DNA of 64,000 nucleotides from Trichoplax sp. H2 (GCA_003344405.1 NOWV01000056.1:186001-250000), one strand, 5' to 3'; shown: positions 11,038 through 24,958, counted from the first letter of the stretch. Notes: generated by a model from the letters alone, not told the origin. Numbers and translations are program-made.

Positions 11038-14000
11038 ATGGCAGACAAGTATGAAAGTTTTTGTTATTATTTAGCAATATCGTGTCGTAGACTGATCATG
11101 AAGGATTCTCTTGGTTACATTATCACCTACCTCTTGAATCTATTTCAATTTATTTTTATCTTTATTGCACACAGTAAATTGCAGTATTGTAAAATGGTCA
11201 ACTAAAACTACTAATGAACGATAGAGTAGTTCGTGAAGAAAATTATCTTTTCGATTGCTTAACACGAAAAATAATGAAACATTTGTGATCCACTGTTCTC
11301 AGTCATGGACTCTTTTGCGTCTTTATGATAGCGATCAATATCTACCTTGCCGGGTAACAGCGGTTTCAGATCCCTTCGATGAGAAATATGACTGTCTTGC
11401 TATCGTTGCGACATCAATTGATGGTCTAGATGACAGCTTAAGCCAAGTGAAAGAAGCCCTTCAAGCACAAGCCAAGGTAGCATTGGTTATCAATAAACTC
11501 ATTACACTTTATTGCTCGAGCTGAAGCTAGTATGTTTAGCATAATCAGAGGCAAGATCTAATCTACAAGCCGTAAGAATCTAATCCTACTTTCTTAATTC
11601 AAAGTTATAGTTTCGTATTTATTGGATTTTATCATGTTATGAATAAAGAATTTTTTTATTTTCTATCGTAAATCTCTTCAACGTAGAATGCTATTGCTTT
11701 TACAATAGTACCTACGTAGGAGCTTCTTTATTTACAATTTTGTGTACATTCCACTACCACGATTCATTTTTGCAGTCTTTATAAGAGACTGTTAATCTCT
11801 ACCATTTAGCTTCTTTAAAGTCTAACGATTCATTTAATATAGATCATGATTAGTGAAATTATTGCATGCGGTAGCTACTGTCAAGTACTTACGTAGATAA
11901 CATCTTCCAGGCTTAATGAAACGAAATTAATTTTAAAATAAATACGGCAAACTCTGCTTACTTTAGTTAAGTAGGCTACTTCAAAGTATTACTTCGTTAC
12001 TATCAAATTTAAAGCCTTTATCTACTTCCTTTCAATTAATACAACGTAGTCGGAATTATACAATCACCAAGTCAGCTATCCTTTCTACATTTCCAATATT
12101 AATAACCACCATTTCTTAAATTATATGATTGATGTTTTTCTAAATCATATAGGTCGATGCTACCTTTGGATCTGGTTCCCACGTCATTTGCTTCCAAAGT
12201 AGACCACTGGTAAAAAAATTGACACCAACTTTAGTCATTTGCAATAAACACTACATATAAATAGTACAAATTCGGGCAATAGCAATGTGCATGCAATAGC
12301 CATTGGACGTAATAAACATAGTTAGTTGATTACCTTCAAACAGCTAAGCACTCTGCCATCATAATGTGATACTGAAACTACGGCATGGGAGCTTAGCATG
12401 TGCTTGCATTGTGCTAGTATATATTTTCGTACTTGATAGCATGATACACGAATGGTACATCTTACTTTACTATAGCTTTGTGCAATTTGTTAAGGAAGTA
12501 AAATAAATAAATAAATGTTTCAACATCATGAAGATGCGGTAGTATAGTATTTGGCGTACTAACTTTAATCTGTTAATAATCTAGATTTATTCTTCGACTG
12601 GGCCAGTCAATCGAGATTATGATGATGTCCGACGTGTTACTGATGCTGCCAAAGCAGCAATCGTCAGGTTTTTCTTCATTTTATTCTACCATTAAGTTAA
12701 ATATCAAAATAAAAATACACTGCTAACATTCATTTATTAATTAATGTAATCGTATCTTACAGAGCTTATAAAGCTGGCCACAAACGTCCAGTACTGGTAT
12801 TGCCAAAGGAAACCCCATTTTCAAATTCATTTGAAGCTGGCGTATTAGGTGCCTTAAGTGCTGCCTATGTTGTATGTTTTCATTTTCCTCTGTATGAAGT
12901 AGAGCTACATCTTTCACTGACTAAGCTACATCTATTCATTAATATAAATAAATGTCCTTACTATTTCGCTTTAGCCGCTGGAATTGCGAGAAGCAAGACC
13001 AAATAAAGCTCGCAATATAGATGAACTTGGCGTTTTCGTCAGAAATGGGGTAAAGTATAAACTATTTTCTAATTTACTTATCTACTACTCATAATCACCA
13101 TTTGCATTTTCCCCACCTTATTCTGCTGATCAAGTTTATTTGAATTTACATACGTTATTACGCAGCAAGAAGAAGCCCTTGTACCTTTCCTTAAAGCAAT
13201 TGAAAGTGGCAGGTATGGAAGCAATTTAAGTTATAGGCTGCGTCATGTACCATTTGTATTTAAAGGAATAAAACAACAAGTCTTTAGCAAAGACGTCAAT
13301 TTAAATTTCTAGATTGGTTTCTCGCGATATTGGTGGATCGGATCCTGAACGTATGGCTCCTCCTAATGCAGCTCGCTACGTTCAAGAAGCATTTATCGAT
13401 ACGCCTGTTAAGGTTATTCTAGGATTACCATATACATATTACTTACTGTAGTTAATAATATCGCCGCCACACGTTTTAAGCATAGACGAGAAATTTCCAA
13501 TTAACTAATAAAATGAAAAAGTAATGCAAAGTAAAATTAATTATGACATCCTATATTGTCAATGGATATTGTTCATATTACCTACAGGTTAATGTTATAT
13601 CAGACGTTGACATGATCGAAAAGGAATATCCACTATTTGCCGCTGTAAATCGCTGCAGCAAAAGTAATGTCTTATTGTCAATTAATTCGTATTCCTATGT
13701 AGGGTAGTAGTAATTTGAATATCCCTTGCCTAATTTGACGTATTTATTACTCCATTTTCCATCAATAACTGGCTACCTACTACATAAATCTTTCTGTAAC
13801 CATGTAATACAACAGCGGTTCCTCGCCACAATGGTCGTATCGTATATCTCGAGTACACTGGTGAGGGCGCGATCGAAGAAACGCTTCTTCTCGTTGGTAA
13901 AGTAAGTAATTAAATTACAATGAGTTCAACCATTTTGTTAGTGTAGAAACAGTCTTGCTGTCATTTCTCTAATATACATCAATAAGAGAGCAAATGTGAT

Positions 14001-17000
14001 ATACTGGGCACTGCAGTCCAATATAAATAGAAAACTATTGAAATAGCTTTTGACTTTATTTGATCATGTAGGGTGTAACGATGGATACTGGAGGTGCAGA
14101 TTTGAAAGTTAATGGTGTTATGCGTGGAATGCACAGGTAATTATTGAAATTAGAATTAAATCAGCAAGATACCAATGATAGTTGAGCAACATAAAAATTT
14201 AAACATTAAATGGCCTTAATTTACTTAATACGGTCTCTTATCTCATCATTTAAGGGATAAGTGTGGAGCTGCGACAGTAGCTGGCTTCTTTCAGGTACTT
14301 CGTCTTGTGTATTTTACCAGTACTAGTTAGAAACGATTTATTGATTTAAGCTTACTTCCGCTGCGTAGATACTCTATAAACTGATAACATAGTATATCAA
14401 AATACTGATGACTACCTTATTGATTCTCTATTTCTGCCATATTTGATTGAAATACTATCCATAAACATTATGTAAAATATTTTTATGAACAGATTTTATC
14501 TCGATTACGCCCCAAAAATATCAAAGTCATGGGTGGTATGGCTCTCGTACGAAATAGCATTGGAACAGGTTAATTGATTAAATGACTAAATTTAAAGCTT
14601 TACTCTATTAAGCCAGCTTATCTTGCTCATAATGTGATATGGTCCAAGTTGTTATTAATAAGCAGCAAGGATTTGTTATAAAAAGTTTTATAGAAGTTTA
14701 TAGATAGAAGAATAGCTACGCGTAGAATGAAGTTTATCCGGCCTGTCTATACTCATTCAATGGCATTCATAATTATGAAAACGATTACAAAATTACGTTA
14801 TAGATTGCTATGTGTGTGACGAAATCATTACATCTAGAGCTGGAGTTCGAGTTCGTGTGGTTAATACAGACGCAGAAGGAAGGATGGCAATGAGTGATGT
14901 CCTATGTCGCATGAAGGAAAAGGTATCATCTATCAGTAATGGAGACTAATTGAGGAGCTTACTCTCTTCAGCTTGGCAAATTAATGAAGTAATATTGATT
15001 AATCTAGATAGACCTTTCACTTTAGTAAATTCTTCTCAATGTTGTAGGCACAAAATGAAATTAATCCCCACATCATGACTATTGCTACATTAACTGGCCA
15101 CGCAGTGATGGCTGTTGGAGGAAGCTATTCTGTATGTCATGAAATTTTGAATCACTTCTTTACGCAGTATATTCGGTATTGCTAAATCTTTTGTTCAGCA
15201 TGCAAAAGATCACCAGTTGTAATTATTGTGAATCTCACATTAAGAAATGATAAGGAAATTATTGAGATATTTCTTATTTGCTAAAGTGTGTTTTAGACAA
15301 TGGACCAGCCAGCAGACTTCACACAGCCCATAAACTACAAGAAGGTAAGATTGCTAGCTAGCGTAAAAATGCATCCGTATAAGTTTTCTTCTAGTCTAGG
15401 GATCCATTATGACCATATTATTGATGCATCTATGCTTATAAACTATTACGATTTATCTCGTTCGTTATCCCTACGAGCTTATGTCATACCTCATCACTGC
15501 ATGTATCCAGTACATTAATGTAAAATTTAACTTGAACAAGTATAAATGTACAACAATTTGAATCCCTGACATTTTGCATAATAATATTTTTATGTTAGCA
15601 GATGGGCAGAGCTTATGTCATACCTCATCACTGCATGTATCCAGTACATTAAAGTAAAATTTAACTTGAACAAGTATAAATGTACAACAATTTGAATCCC
15701 TGACATTTTGCATAATAATATTTTTACGTTAGCAGATGTGTAGAGCTTATGTCATACCTCATCACTGCATGTATCCAGTACAGTAAAGTAGAATTTAACT
15801 TGAACAAATATAAATGTACAACAATTTAAATCCCTGACATTTTGCATAATAATATTTTTATGTTAGCAGATGTGTAGAGCTTATGTCATACCTCATCATT
15901 GTATGTATCCAGCACAGTAAAGTAGAATTTAACTTGAACAAGAATAAATGTACAACAATTTTAAATCCCTGACATTTTGCATAATAATATTTTTATGTGA
16001 GCAGATGTGTAGAGCTTACGTCATACCTCATCACTGTATGCATCCAGTACAGTAAAGTAAAATTTAACTTGAACGACTATAAATGTACAATAATTTTAAA
16101 TCCCTGACGTTTTGTATAATAATATTTTTACGTTAGCTGGACATCAGATAGGAGATCCTTTAGAGGTTTCAACACTTCGACGTGAGGTACTGTAATAAAT
16201 AAATAAACGTTGATGTTGCATCTTGTACGCTTCCTGTTGGGTCTTTGGCTCGAATAGAAATGTATTCATTTTTATCATTTTGGTAATCATTGCTACAGGA
16301 TTACGACTTTGTTGGCCCAGATACAATATATGAAGATGTTCGACAGTGCAATGAGCTACCATCCTCTAGAACCCCTCGTGGTCATCAATTCCCAGCAGCT
16401 TTCATGATACGTGCGTCAGGGCTTGATAAGGTATTGCAATCTTGCATCATCCATCTCTATGTACTCGTATATAATGAATTAATTATAAGTGCGACTAGTA
16501 TACCTTATAATACACTACACGTATGTTTGATCCTTTCCATATCGTGTTTATTGTCAATATTGCAGATTAAGCAGAGGATTACTTATTGATTAACTGATCA
16601 ACTAAATAGTACAGTACCTACGTTTACATTACAAATAAAGTTATAGGCTAATTTGTAACCCTTCATAGACTGTCTCTGGCATGTAAAATCGCTGCTGTAT
16701 ACTGTAGTAGTTGCAATATTGGCATACCGGTATATACGCATATATAGTATATATTATATTGGTATATCCAAATTACAAAGGAGATGGCAATACTACACAG
16801 AAATTCATCTCACGCTATTTATATTTCCTATTTACTAAAATGAAATTATGAACTTAATCTATTTTATACTATAGTTTGGTATAGATGCTGACAAACCCAT
16901 TCGCTATACACATCTTGATATTGCTGGTTCATCTGGTCTATACCCGCAAGTAAATCCAACTGGTGCTCCATTGCCGTCGCTAGCTCAACGATATCTTCGC

Positions 17001-17012
17001 GATAAATGCTAG
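11038..17012 (+). CDS. M17 (leucine aminopeptidase) family protein, paralogue B, 19 exons
   Basis: Exons: 11038-11048, 11332-11476, 12153-12209, 12585-12667, 12763-12871, 12975-13049, 13166-13212, 13313-13412, 13588-13663, 13816-13901, 14072-14136, 14255-14294, 14493-14568, 14804-14922, 15048-15131, 15287-15344, 16137-16186, 16299-16430, 16875-17012. The product is 516 residues. Every intron sits at the same place and phase as in paralogue A; the only length difference is two extra codons in exon 6. The ligand set is intact (K263, D268, D286, D346, E348; catalytic K275 and R350), so it should be active. Surface segments differ more, for example around LDNGPA and the C-terminus (RDKC here, RDRS in A). 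Intron 16 carries a 134-bp tandem array. AATAAA signals lie at 17477-17482 and 17486-17491. Confidence 0.92.
15475..16136. repeat. 134-bp tandem array inside intron 16 of paralogue B
   Basis: Five copies start near 15475, 15609, 15743, 15877 and 16012, a period of 134-135 bp. Each unit begins GAGCTTATGTCATACCTCAT and ends with a TTTTTA(T/C)GTTAG or similar stretch. The last unit ends exactly at the real 3' splice site of the intron (AG at 16135-16136), so the earlier units carry decoy acceptor-like sequences followed by CAGATG. Confidence 0.92.
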
Positions 17013-20000
17013 ATCAAAAATCCTTTTCATGTGCAGTTGCACCAATGACGTAGGATGATGTTGTTGACAATTGCAATTTTTCTTTCTTTTCTCTAAACTT
17101 GACGTTATCAAAGTCCCATATGATTTTAAGTGCAACTACATTCCTACGTATGTCTCATGTATTTTTGATGGGGAATGCCTGCAGTAAAATAGTCGTAGCG
17201 TAGTCCATGTCCAATTATCTACCCTAAGTCGTTACTGACATTATACGTAGTAGGTTAGAATGTGTGATCGTAATTTTCAGAGTTGTTTGCAACTGTGATC
17301 TTAACTTGCTAGATCTAACGCCTGTCAAGGAGAAATTGAACATGTCCTTTGCGTTTCGTTCTCGTGCATGTCCAATAGTGCCATTGTACTTTCCTATTCC
17401 TAACGGCGTTCTTCGATAGATGGATGTGATCACAAGATATTTTACAAATACGTATCATGTCGAAGACTTGTTCTGAAATAAAGTCAATAAAATAATTAAT
17501 GTGTCCCCAAAAATTGAATCAAGACGTCAACATTATTTGCATAAACGTCATCATCATCCATTGATCAAGACGTTATAAATTAAATTAAATGCATTGTTAC
17601 AGATAGGATACGCATTGGGAAATGTTTTGGTTCTAATGTCGTTACTCTGTTGATAAACTAATTACTTATTACAGTAGGGATATATTGAATGAAATCTTAA
17701 ATACTATGCTATCGATTGCTCAATTTTACTGCTCAATCTTGCAGTAAGGTGGCATATCAACTGTCTTGATATCTACTATATGGACAGTGCACTATACCAG
17801 GGGCTATGAAACCCTTCCCTACATCCAACCATGAAATTCACCTTTTTACTCGGATTTTGCCACTCTGATCTACAATTTGCTGCTTCATTCTGCATTAGTG
17901 GTATATGATAACTGCCTTGATATATACCTTGCTACTGTATATACGCGTATATATACTAGTAGTACAGTAAGTACACTCTAAGTTAGTCTCGACCAGTGAT
18001 CTATCTGCGCTCAAGGACTTTTTGTAGTCAATAATAAAGATCGCTTATTAATGCCATTCAAGACTTTCATCTTTGCGAAATTCTATGAAATACTAAATCC
18101 TAATATTGAATAATCGATGGAAATGATCGAACCATTTCAATAATAAGGTACAGAAGGTGACCTTTAACCGTCTAGAAAACACAAAGGCAATCGCATGCTA
18201 AAAGCATTAAAAAAATCAGTTACGTCACCTTGAAATCAACATGCCCTACGCTAGAAAGCGTTAAGACCACTATGATTGAGCTTTTCACACACACGAAAAA
18301 TTACCCATTAATTATCAGAATAGTTTAATCAACATTTGTATCCCCCCCCCAAAAAAAAAAATGAGATTAAACGAGAAATTGATCGCTTGGACTGCAAGTG
18401 GGTAGGAGCTTGTATCATGATGAATTTGTAGATGATTTTACAAAGTGCAATGTTGGCAATAAAATGCGGATGGACAGAATCCGTGTTGCATTTGAACGTA
18501 TATAACTCAATGAAATACTGTAGTTGCTGCAGCCTTGTCTAGCCTATTACATAACATCCATCAATGACGAGAGAGGAAATAGTCGCTAGTCTGTCTCGGC
18601 ACAATCCAGTGCACGACTTTCTGGCTAGAAATAAATCACTTGGATTGATATTAAATTAGCATTGTCGTTTATCCTTATCTAATCTCCGTCTAGTCATTTT
18701 ATTTGCCCATCATTTCCCTCCAGTACAAGGCTTCAATGGACAGCCTAGCCTATCCATTCAATCTACAATAACAGCCTTCAACAACGCATGAAATCTACTA
18801 CCCAAATCCAGCTTGATTTTGTCTTGGATTCCCTTGCCCAAATTATTTAACCAACTGCAATTTGCAATAGTTCAGATATCAGGTTTCAGATAGGTTCAGG
18901 TGATCTTGTACGAGTGACGGTACCAGCAGCACGTCCACCAGGGCTACACCTCTTGTACGTTCAACCAAATTGACCTCATCCGCATTTGTATCGAAATTCT
19001 GATGCAAATCGAGTAAGCAGTCTATTTGCCTATTATGGCGTACTGGATCAAGCACTGCTAGTCCAAAGATTTCTTTTTTTTTATCTAGTGGTCGTTGACG
19101 CCTTAGACTGAGTTGGGTCAGTAACGTCATGGTAACGTCATCATCGCGATGACAAAAGATCGAGATAACAAGACATAACACAATCCTCTTGGATTGTGTC
19201 TGTCTGTCTATAACCAATAGGTTTGTTTACGTCGATGAGAAAAAAAGTAATGACGCTCCTCCTCCTCAAAGTAAACCGACCATCCCACAAAATATCACAT
19301 GATGTCTTATCTCAAAGCGTCACTGTTACGTTTTGTCCAATCAAATTGCTGCACCAAATAGTGTCATCGCATGAATAATTCATGACTTTCATCTGCGTCA
19401 ACAGATACTTGAAGAAAAAAAAAAAAATCAGAAAAACTTGGGACTTTCCCCAACCATCGACCATCCTCATACTCAAGAAAAGACAAAAAATAGACAGTAA
19501 TCATGATCGGTAAAGCCTTCCGTTTTCAATCTAATCAATGCAATTCGGTCGATGGACGTGGCAAACAAAGATCCACTTGGGTCAAGTGGACCTACTGTCC
19601 GTAGACCAGCCTTGACATGGACGGTACACAATGCCCTATTGAGGCAGCATAATACGTGACTGGTTGGTAGTGAGATATGTATCCTTCAGTCTACTTTAAG
19701 CTACCCTACTACCATGATTCTTTTTTTGCATGGGAGGCTTTCAGACAGGTCACAACACCACAGTCGCTTTTCTTTTCACTGTAGCGACTACAGTACAATA
19801 GACTGTGGCCTGCTCAACCACAACCACAATGCAAGCCATACTGTCGGAGAGTACGATACCATGTTGCCGAGAACGACTCTACTGTAGCATGTAGTGGTCA
19901 CACATTTTACCAGCCGTCCTTGGACGGGCTGTCCTGTCCTGGCAATGTGGCTAAGTACTGTAGAAGTGTGGACTGTAGATTGTAAACAACAACAACAACA

Positions 20001-20385
20001 ACTTTCTAGACAATCTCATTCGACCTATCAGTAGAACCTGCTTAGATTGCCATCAAGGAAAAAGAGAAACGCCATAACATTTCCGTCAGTAATTTGCGAT
20101 CCCATTTGGTATCATTGGAACCTCTTGAACAACAGCTGCAACTGTTGCAAACGCAAAATTAATACAGCATAGAACTGTACTTGGCTATTGGGGAATAGGG
20201 ATTGATATCAAGTAATACGGTGTGTTTGTCCCCAGTGTCCACAGTACCACAAGTGATCGCAATCAAAACAACACTATCGTGGGATCACTTAACACCAGAC
20301 AATCTTGGGCCTAGTTTATTAGTCGTCAACGTCATCAAGGAGAGCAATTCCACCTAAAAGTACCTCTAATCAATACAACATCCAC
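17013..20385. other. intergenic region upstream of PDCD4
   Basis: About 3.4 kb. It holds the 3' untranslated region of aminopeptidase B and presumably the PDCD4 promoter. A C9/A11 homopolymer junction lies at 18342-18361. A 112-codon minus-strand frame at 18879-19217 has no splice context or recognisable family and is not called. No other feature seen. Confidence 0.55.
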
Positions 20386-23300
20386 ATGGCTGACATTGAG
20401 CAAGGAATTGAAGAGCGAAATGGACATAGTCCACAAAACGATTCCAATGAAGAAGATACTCTTTCGCCTCTCAAAGATTATAAACGAAAAACAAAACGTA
20501 TTTCACCACCACCTGGAGAAAAAAGCCCACAGGCTGCAATGACGTATGGTTCCAATAAGGCAAAGCTGACTGATAAACATTCACGCATTGGGAAAGGTAG
20601 AGGCCTTCCTAAAAAAGGTACTGACGGACTTGCAACATGCTTTCCTTCTTTCTTTGCACATACTGTAAAATTGGATTGTAATCATTTGCGGAACACGATT
20701 CTAGCGTCTTTTTCAACCTAGCTCTTTGTTGCACATCCGTCATAATCAATTGGAAATGAACTTCCTTAATTAATTTAAAAAACCCAACAGAAAGTCAAAC
20801 TCATCGCTGTACAGTATAGCATGATAGCTGCACGTATGGCACGGTATTCAATGCTTGCACAAGTGCTTAACCAATTGCAGAAAAAGACCTTTAGTCAATG
20901 CAATTACAAAATAAGATCAGCGCTACAATTGATGCATAGGATAACCAGATGCTTTTGTAGAAGTACTGTACTGTTCAATGACTGACCAATCTTGATGCAC
21001 AGCATACGACTGGTCATTTACGTAGTTTGCTGCGATCATCACCTTCTACTGCTGTCGATTCGAAACTACTAGAAAGAAACAAAACAGCGACGGTAGCTTT
21101 ACAATTTGGTGTTATTGATAGGGTAGAAGATTTCAAGCATCACTATACAATTTAGTCTAATAAACTCACTACTGTTTGGTACAGTACCCTCCCTACATGT
21201 CCAAGAGAACTCTTGTAGACGGCCGATTTGAAGCCTTATTAAATTATTTATAGATTCAGCAGCCGTAAAAATTCACTAAAATTTCCATAGTCTAGTTTAA
21301 AGACCATCATTACCCATAAATCCTAATGGATAAAAATTACCCAACACTGGTCAACAAGTCTGAAACAAGCGCTATGAGAATTAACTGTCGAAAGACCCAA
21401 ACCGCCTACGTATCAGCTCTGTCTAGTAGATTATTTGCTAGAAATTTGGCTCAAATTTAGTGCTAGCGAAACACTTCTTTACTGAACTACATACAATGTT
21501 GATCCCTTACGTGAGAATTGTTTTAGATTTATTGACATACTCGCTTGCAGACGAAAAGCAGATCAACTAGAGTCTGATGCAATACTGTAGGCTGGTGTAC
21601 GCGTGCCTACGCTAATTCCAACAGGCACCCTGGAGCTTTTATTGCTGCCACCCTGTCACTTGTGGCAATACGCATACGCTATTATGGGATGATTAAAGGC
21701 GAGAATAAATTAAATTAACTGTAAATAAAATGTCTATACTGTACTCTAGTATGCTGATCAATGGTTACGGACGTCATTTTAAGTTTATTCTCCGTGACTT
21801 CTCACTTAGTCATCGCCCTTTTTTGAATGAAGTCTCTGTTCTCTTGGCTATACATTCAAATACAGCTAAACACAAATCGAGTTTGATATCAACACACGCA
21901 GTATTCATTAATGCAATTATTACAGCATTGGCAGCAGTCGTAATCATCAGCAAAATCATTCCAGCTAAGTCGATAAAGATTGACTAAAAATTGACACAAT
22001 TATCTTCTCGCTGCTCAATCTACAATGTATGTTTGCTAAATGTCATGCCAAAGACAAATAACAGTAAAAAATAACAAGAAATGTTTTATACTAGCCGCTT
22101 ACACCAGCGTACTGTCGATATTATAGTGAGACATTATGGATGGACTATACAGTACTGTAGTTATAGCTCGCATAAACGAGATGGGGGTTATGCTTGTTTA
22201 TAGACGTACGCTATTTGTTAATTTGCGTATAGCCATGATAATAATTAATTATTATAATCATCAAATCACATTGATAATCTTATTTTGTTCAGGCGGAGCT
22301 GGTGGAAAGGGCACTTGGGGCAAACCTGGAGTAGTCTACAGCCAGGAAGAATTACAATGTCGCGATGAGAAAGATATCGACTACGAATCCGATGAAGTAG
22401 GATAATAAATTACAATTGTATCCCTCCTACATAATGAATAGTATAATCAATGATTTAGTAAATTACTATAGTAAGACTTGATCTTGCAATTGTATACAGA
22501 CAGAATGAATGATGTAGATAACCTTTCCGCTATATAAATAAAAGAAGTATTTTATTCTAGTCAATTAGTGCCAGCTAAAAGTAAATATATTAACCATAAT
22601 TTAGGAATATGTTGTTCATGCGACTAGTCCCGAATTAACCGAAGAAGAGTTTGAATCCAATATCCCCCCTATTTTAAAGGTAATTTTGTACTCGAAAGTA
22701 AGGAAATAACTGTTTATATTATCGAGTTGTACGTACGACTTAATCAGTAGGCTATTAGATGCTAATTGTTGCTGCTAAAATACTGTCCATTCCTGCAAAG
22801 TACAGTAATTAAATTCATTATATCAGCAAAGACAAGCGTAGTTCTTGATCTCACTAATTTCATGTTGTAAAATTATAGGACTATCTACATCATGGTGACG
22901 CAGACGAGTTAGCGGTAGGTGCACACATATTCATATTTCCTAAATTAAGACATAAAAACAAGCGGTTACTGTGTCTTAATAATTAAGTAAGCGATATTTA
23001 CTGTGCATCACTGAATGTGTTATAGGGTGCTTTAGCGGGCCTAAATGTATCAACACAAAAGCACAAGGTTAAAATTTTTATCTTTTCAAAGTTGAAATAG
23101 TACTCATTTCGTTAGATTAATTGAAACTCTGCTTTATAGGTGGTTAGTTTTGCTATTAATATGGCGATGGACAGGAAGGTTAGCCCCCCTCGACACACTA
23201 ACTGACGATTTGACTAGCATTGGATTTTTCATAAATCCCTAACATCCTGCATATTTCTGTTAATTTAGGCTACGGAAAGAGAGTTGGTTTCCCAGTTAAT

Positions 23301-24794
23301 CTCGGAGTTATATGGAAGTTTCATTTCTCAGAAAGCCATGCAAAGAGGTGGGACAATTTTGTACCTTTTCATTAATCTCGATAAATTCACAATTGATTTT
23401 ATATTTTCAATATACTCTTATTTTAGGATTTAGAGATATCCTAAACAGCTTGGATGATATGATTTTGGATATTCCTGGTGCTGCGGAGGTACAGTACTGT
23501 GGTTTCACAAATCGTCTTCAATCTGTAATGTATTGATAAACAAATAGTGATAGTACAAATATAGCGGATTAGTAACATTAAAAATTAAATTGTATCTAGA
23601 TGGCTGGTCAATTTATTGCTCGAGCTGTTGCTGATGACTGCTTGCCACCTGCTTTTGTTAACTCGAATGCATCGTCTGAAAGCGGAAGGTATGTAATAAA
23701 TAATGTACATTTCAATGGTAATTTAGATCGCTACAGTGTACTACATTTTTCACCTAGCAACTTACAAATCCTTTACGTAGTCACAAACTTCGACTGTAGA
23801 ACGTCTACTTAATATTATAACCACACCAATATTACAGATTTGCTTTAAAAAAAGCTGAAATTTTGCTCAAAGTTAAACATGGCATATCAAGATTGGATAA
23901 CATTTGGGGCGTAGGAGGTGCTAGGCAATCTGTCGAGCATCTACGAGAAAAGGTAAGGATGGTTATTGCTGCATCAGAAATAATCAATTTATTTATGTAG
24001 TATTAAAACTTTACTGTCGTTTAAGTAACTGATGATTATTTACCACTGTCATAGATAATACTGCTTATTAAGGAGTACTTCTCGTCAAGCGACTTGGAAG
24101 AGGTATCTTACGTTTATTTTTCGGACGTCTTTTAATCATTTTCCTTAATAGCAGCATTGCAATGATTGATAATAAACCAATTGATATTATGATATCTTGG
24201 TTGATTAGAATGTTAGTAAATATGGATAATATTGATACACTTAGGCTACCCGTTGTGTTCAAGACTTGGAAGTCCCTCATTTTCATCATGAACTTGTTTA
24301 TCAGGCACGTAGACCAAACAATTGAATTGTTATTCTTATTAATATGTGTATAGTTATAATTGTTATAAATACTATATCAACTACATATGGGATTGTAGAT
24401 TATAACGCTCACACTTGAAGACGGTACGGATCGAACTCTGAATTTAACGTTAAAATTTCTCCAAAGTTTGGCCGCCTCAAACATTGTAACTCCCAATGAA
24501 GTACGGCAGGTAAGCTTGTATTAGCCTAATTGAAACTATCATTAACTCGACCTAATGATATTTAAATATTGTCTGTAGGGGTATCAACGAGTTTTCGATT
24601 CAATAAGCGATTTGGCTCTTGATATTCCCTATGCGCCCACAATGCTGGAAAAGTTTTGTGTATTTTGCGTACAAGACGATATTATACCTGAATCTTTCGT
24701 CTCAAAGATACCAACGCGTGGACGAAAGAGATACGTTAGTGAGGGAGACGGTGGTCAGGTGAAAGAAGGAATTACGTATGGAGTGAAAGCCTAA
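20386..24794 (+). CDS. PDCD4: programmed cell death protein 4 (two MA3 domains), 14 exons
   Basis: Exons: 20386-20617, 22293-22396, 22605-22679, 22879-22914, 23026-23067, 23140-23178, 23269-23347, 23427-23488, 23600-23688, 23838-23952, 24055-24102, 24245-24304, 24399-24509, 24579-24794; 435 residues (human about 469). A charged N-terminus with basic patches and a Gly-rich GKGTWGKPG segment (as in vertebrate PDCD4) precedes MA3 domain 1 (about 122-250) and MA3 domain 2 (about 294-412, with EVPHFHHELVYQ). The tail GRKRYVSEGDGG matches the mammalian Akt/S6K phosphosite region. PDCD4 binds the helicase eIF4A through its MA3 domains and blocks cap-dependent translation. The intron after exon 12 appears to be GC-AG (CAG|GCACGT at 24302-24310), a non-consensus choice forced by the reading frame. 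AATAAA at 24942-24947 and 24953-24958. Confidence 0.95.
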
Positions 24795-24941
24795 ATTTCG
24801 CACTGCACCTCGTTTGTTTTAATTTAGAATTACTGTTGTATCGTCTGTGATAGCCACTTAATGATTTTTAATTGCGAAGCAGTGTGGTGATGTTGCGTCA
24901 TGTTTTAACTTTGGTACTTGTAAATGCAACTAAAATTGTAA

Positions 24942-24958
24942 AATAAATTCCCAATAAA
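24942..24958 (+). terminator. PDCD4 polyadenylation signals
   Basis: Two AATAAA hexamers (24942-24947 and 24953-24958) lie 150-160 nt after the PDCD4 stop, between convergent PDCD4 and PBDC1. Confidence 0.6.

Noticed and set aside
15475-16136. 134-bp array considered as a CRISPR or satellite locus
   Set aside because: There are no unique spacers, and it lies within a spliced intron of a eukaryotic gene ending at the acceptor.
18879-19217. Minus-strand frame of 112 codons
   Set aside because: No recognised family, no convincing splice context, and its position upstream of PDCD4 is better explained as chance in a less AT-rich stretch.
21730-21987. 85-codon frame in PDCD4 intron 1
   Set aside because: Entirely intronic, no homology recognised, and the intron splices cleanly around it.
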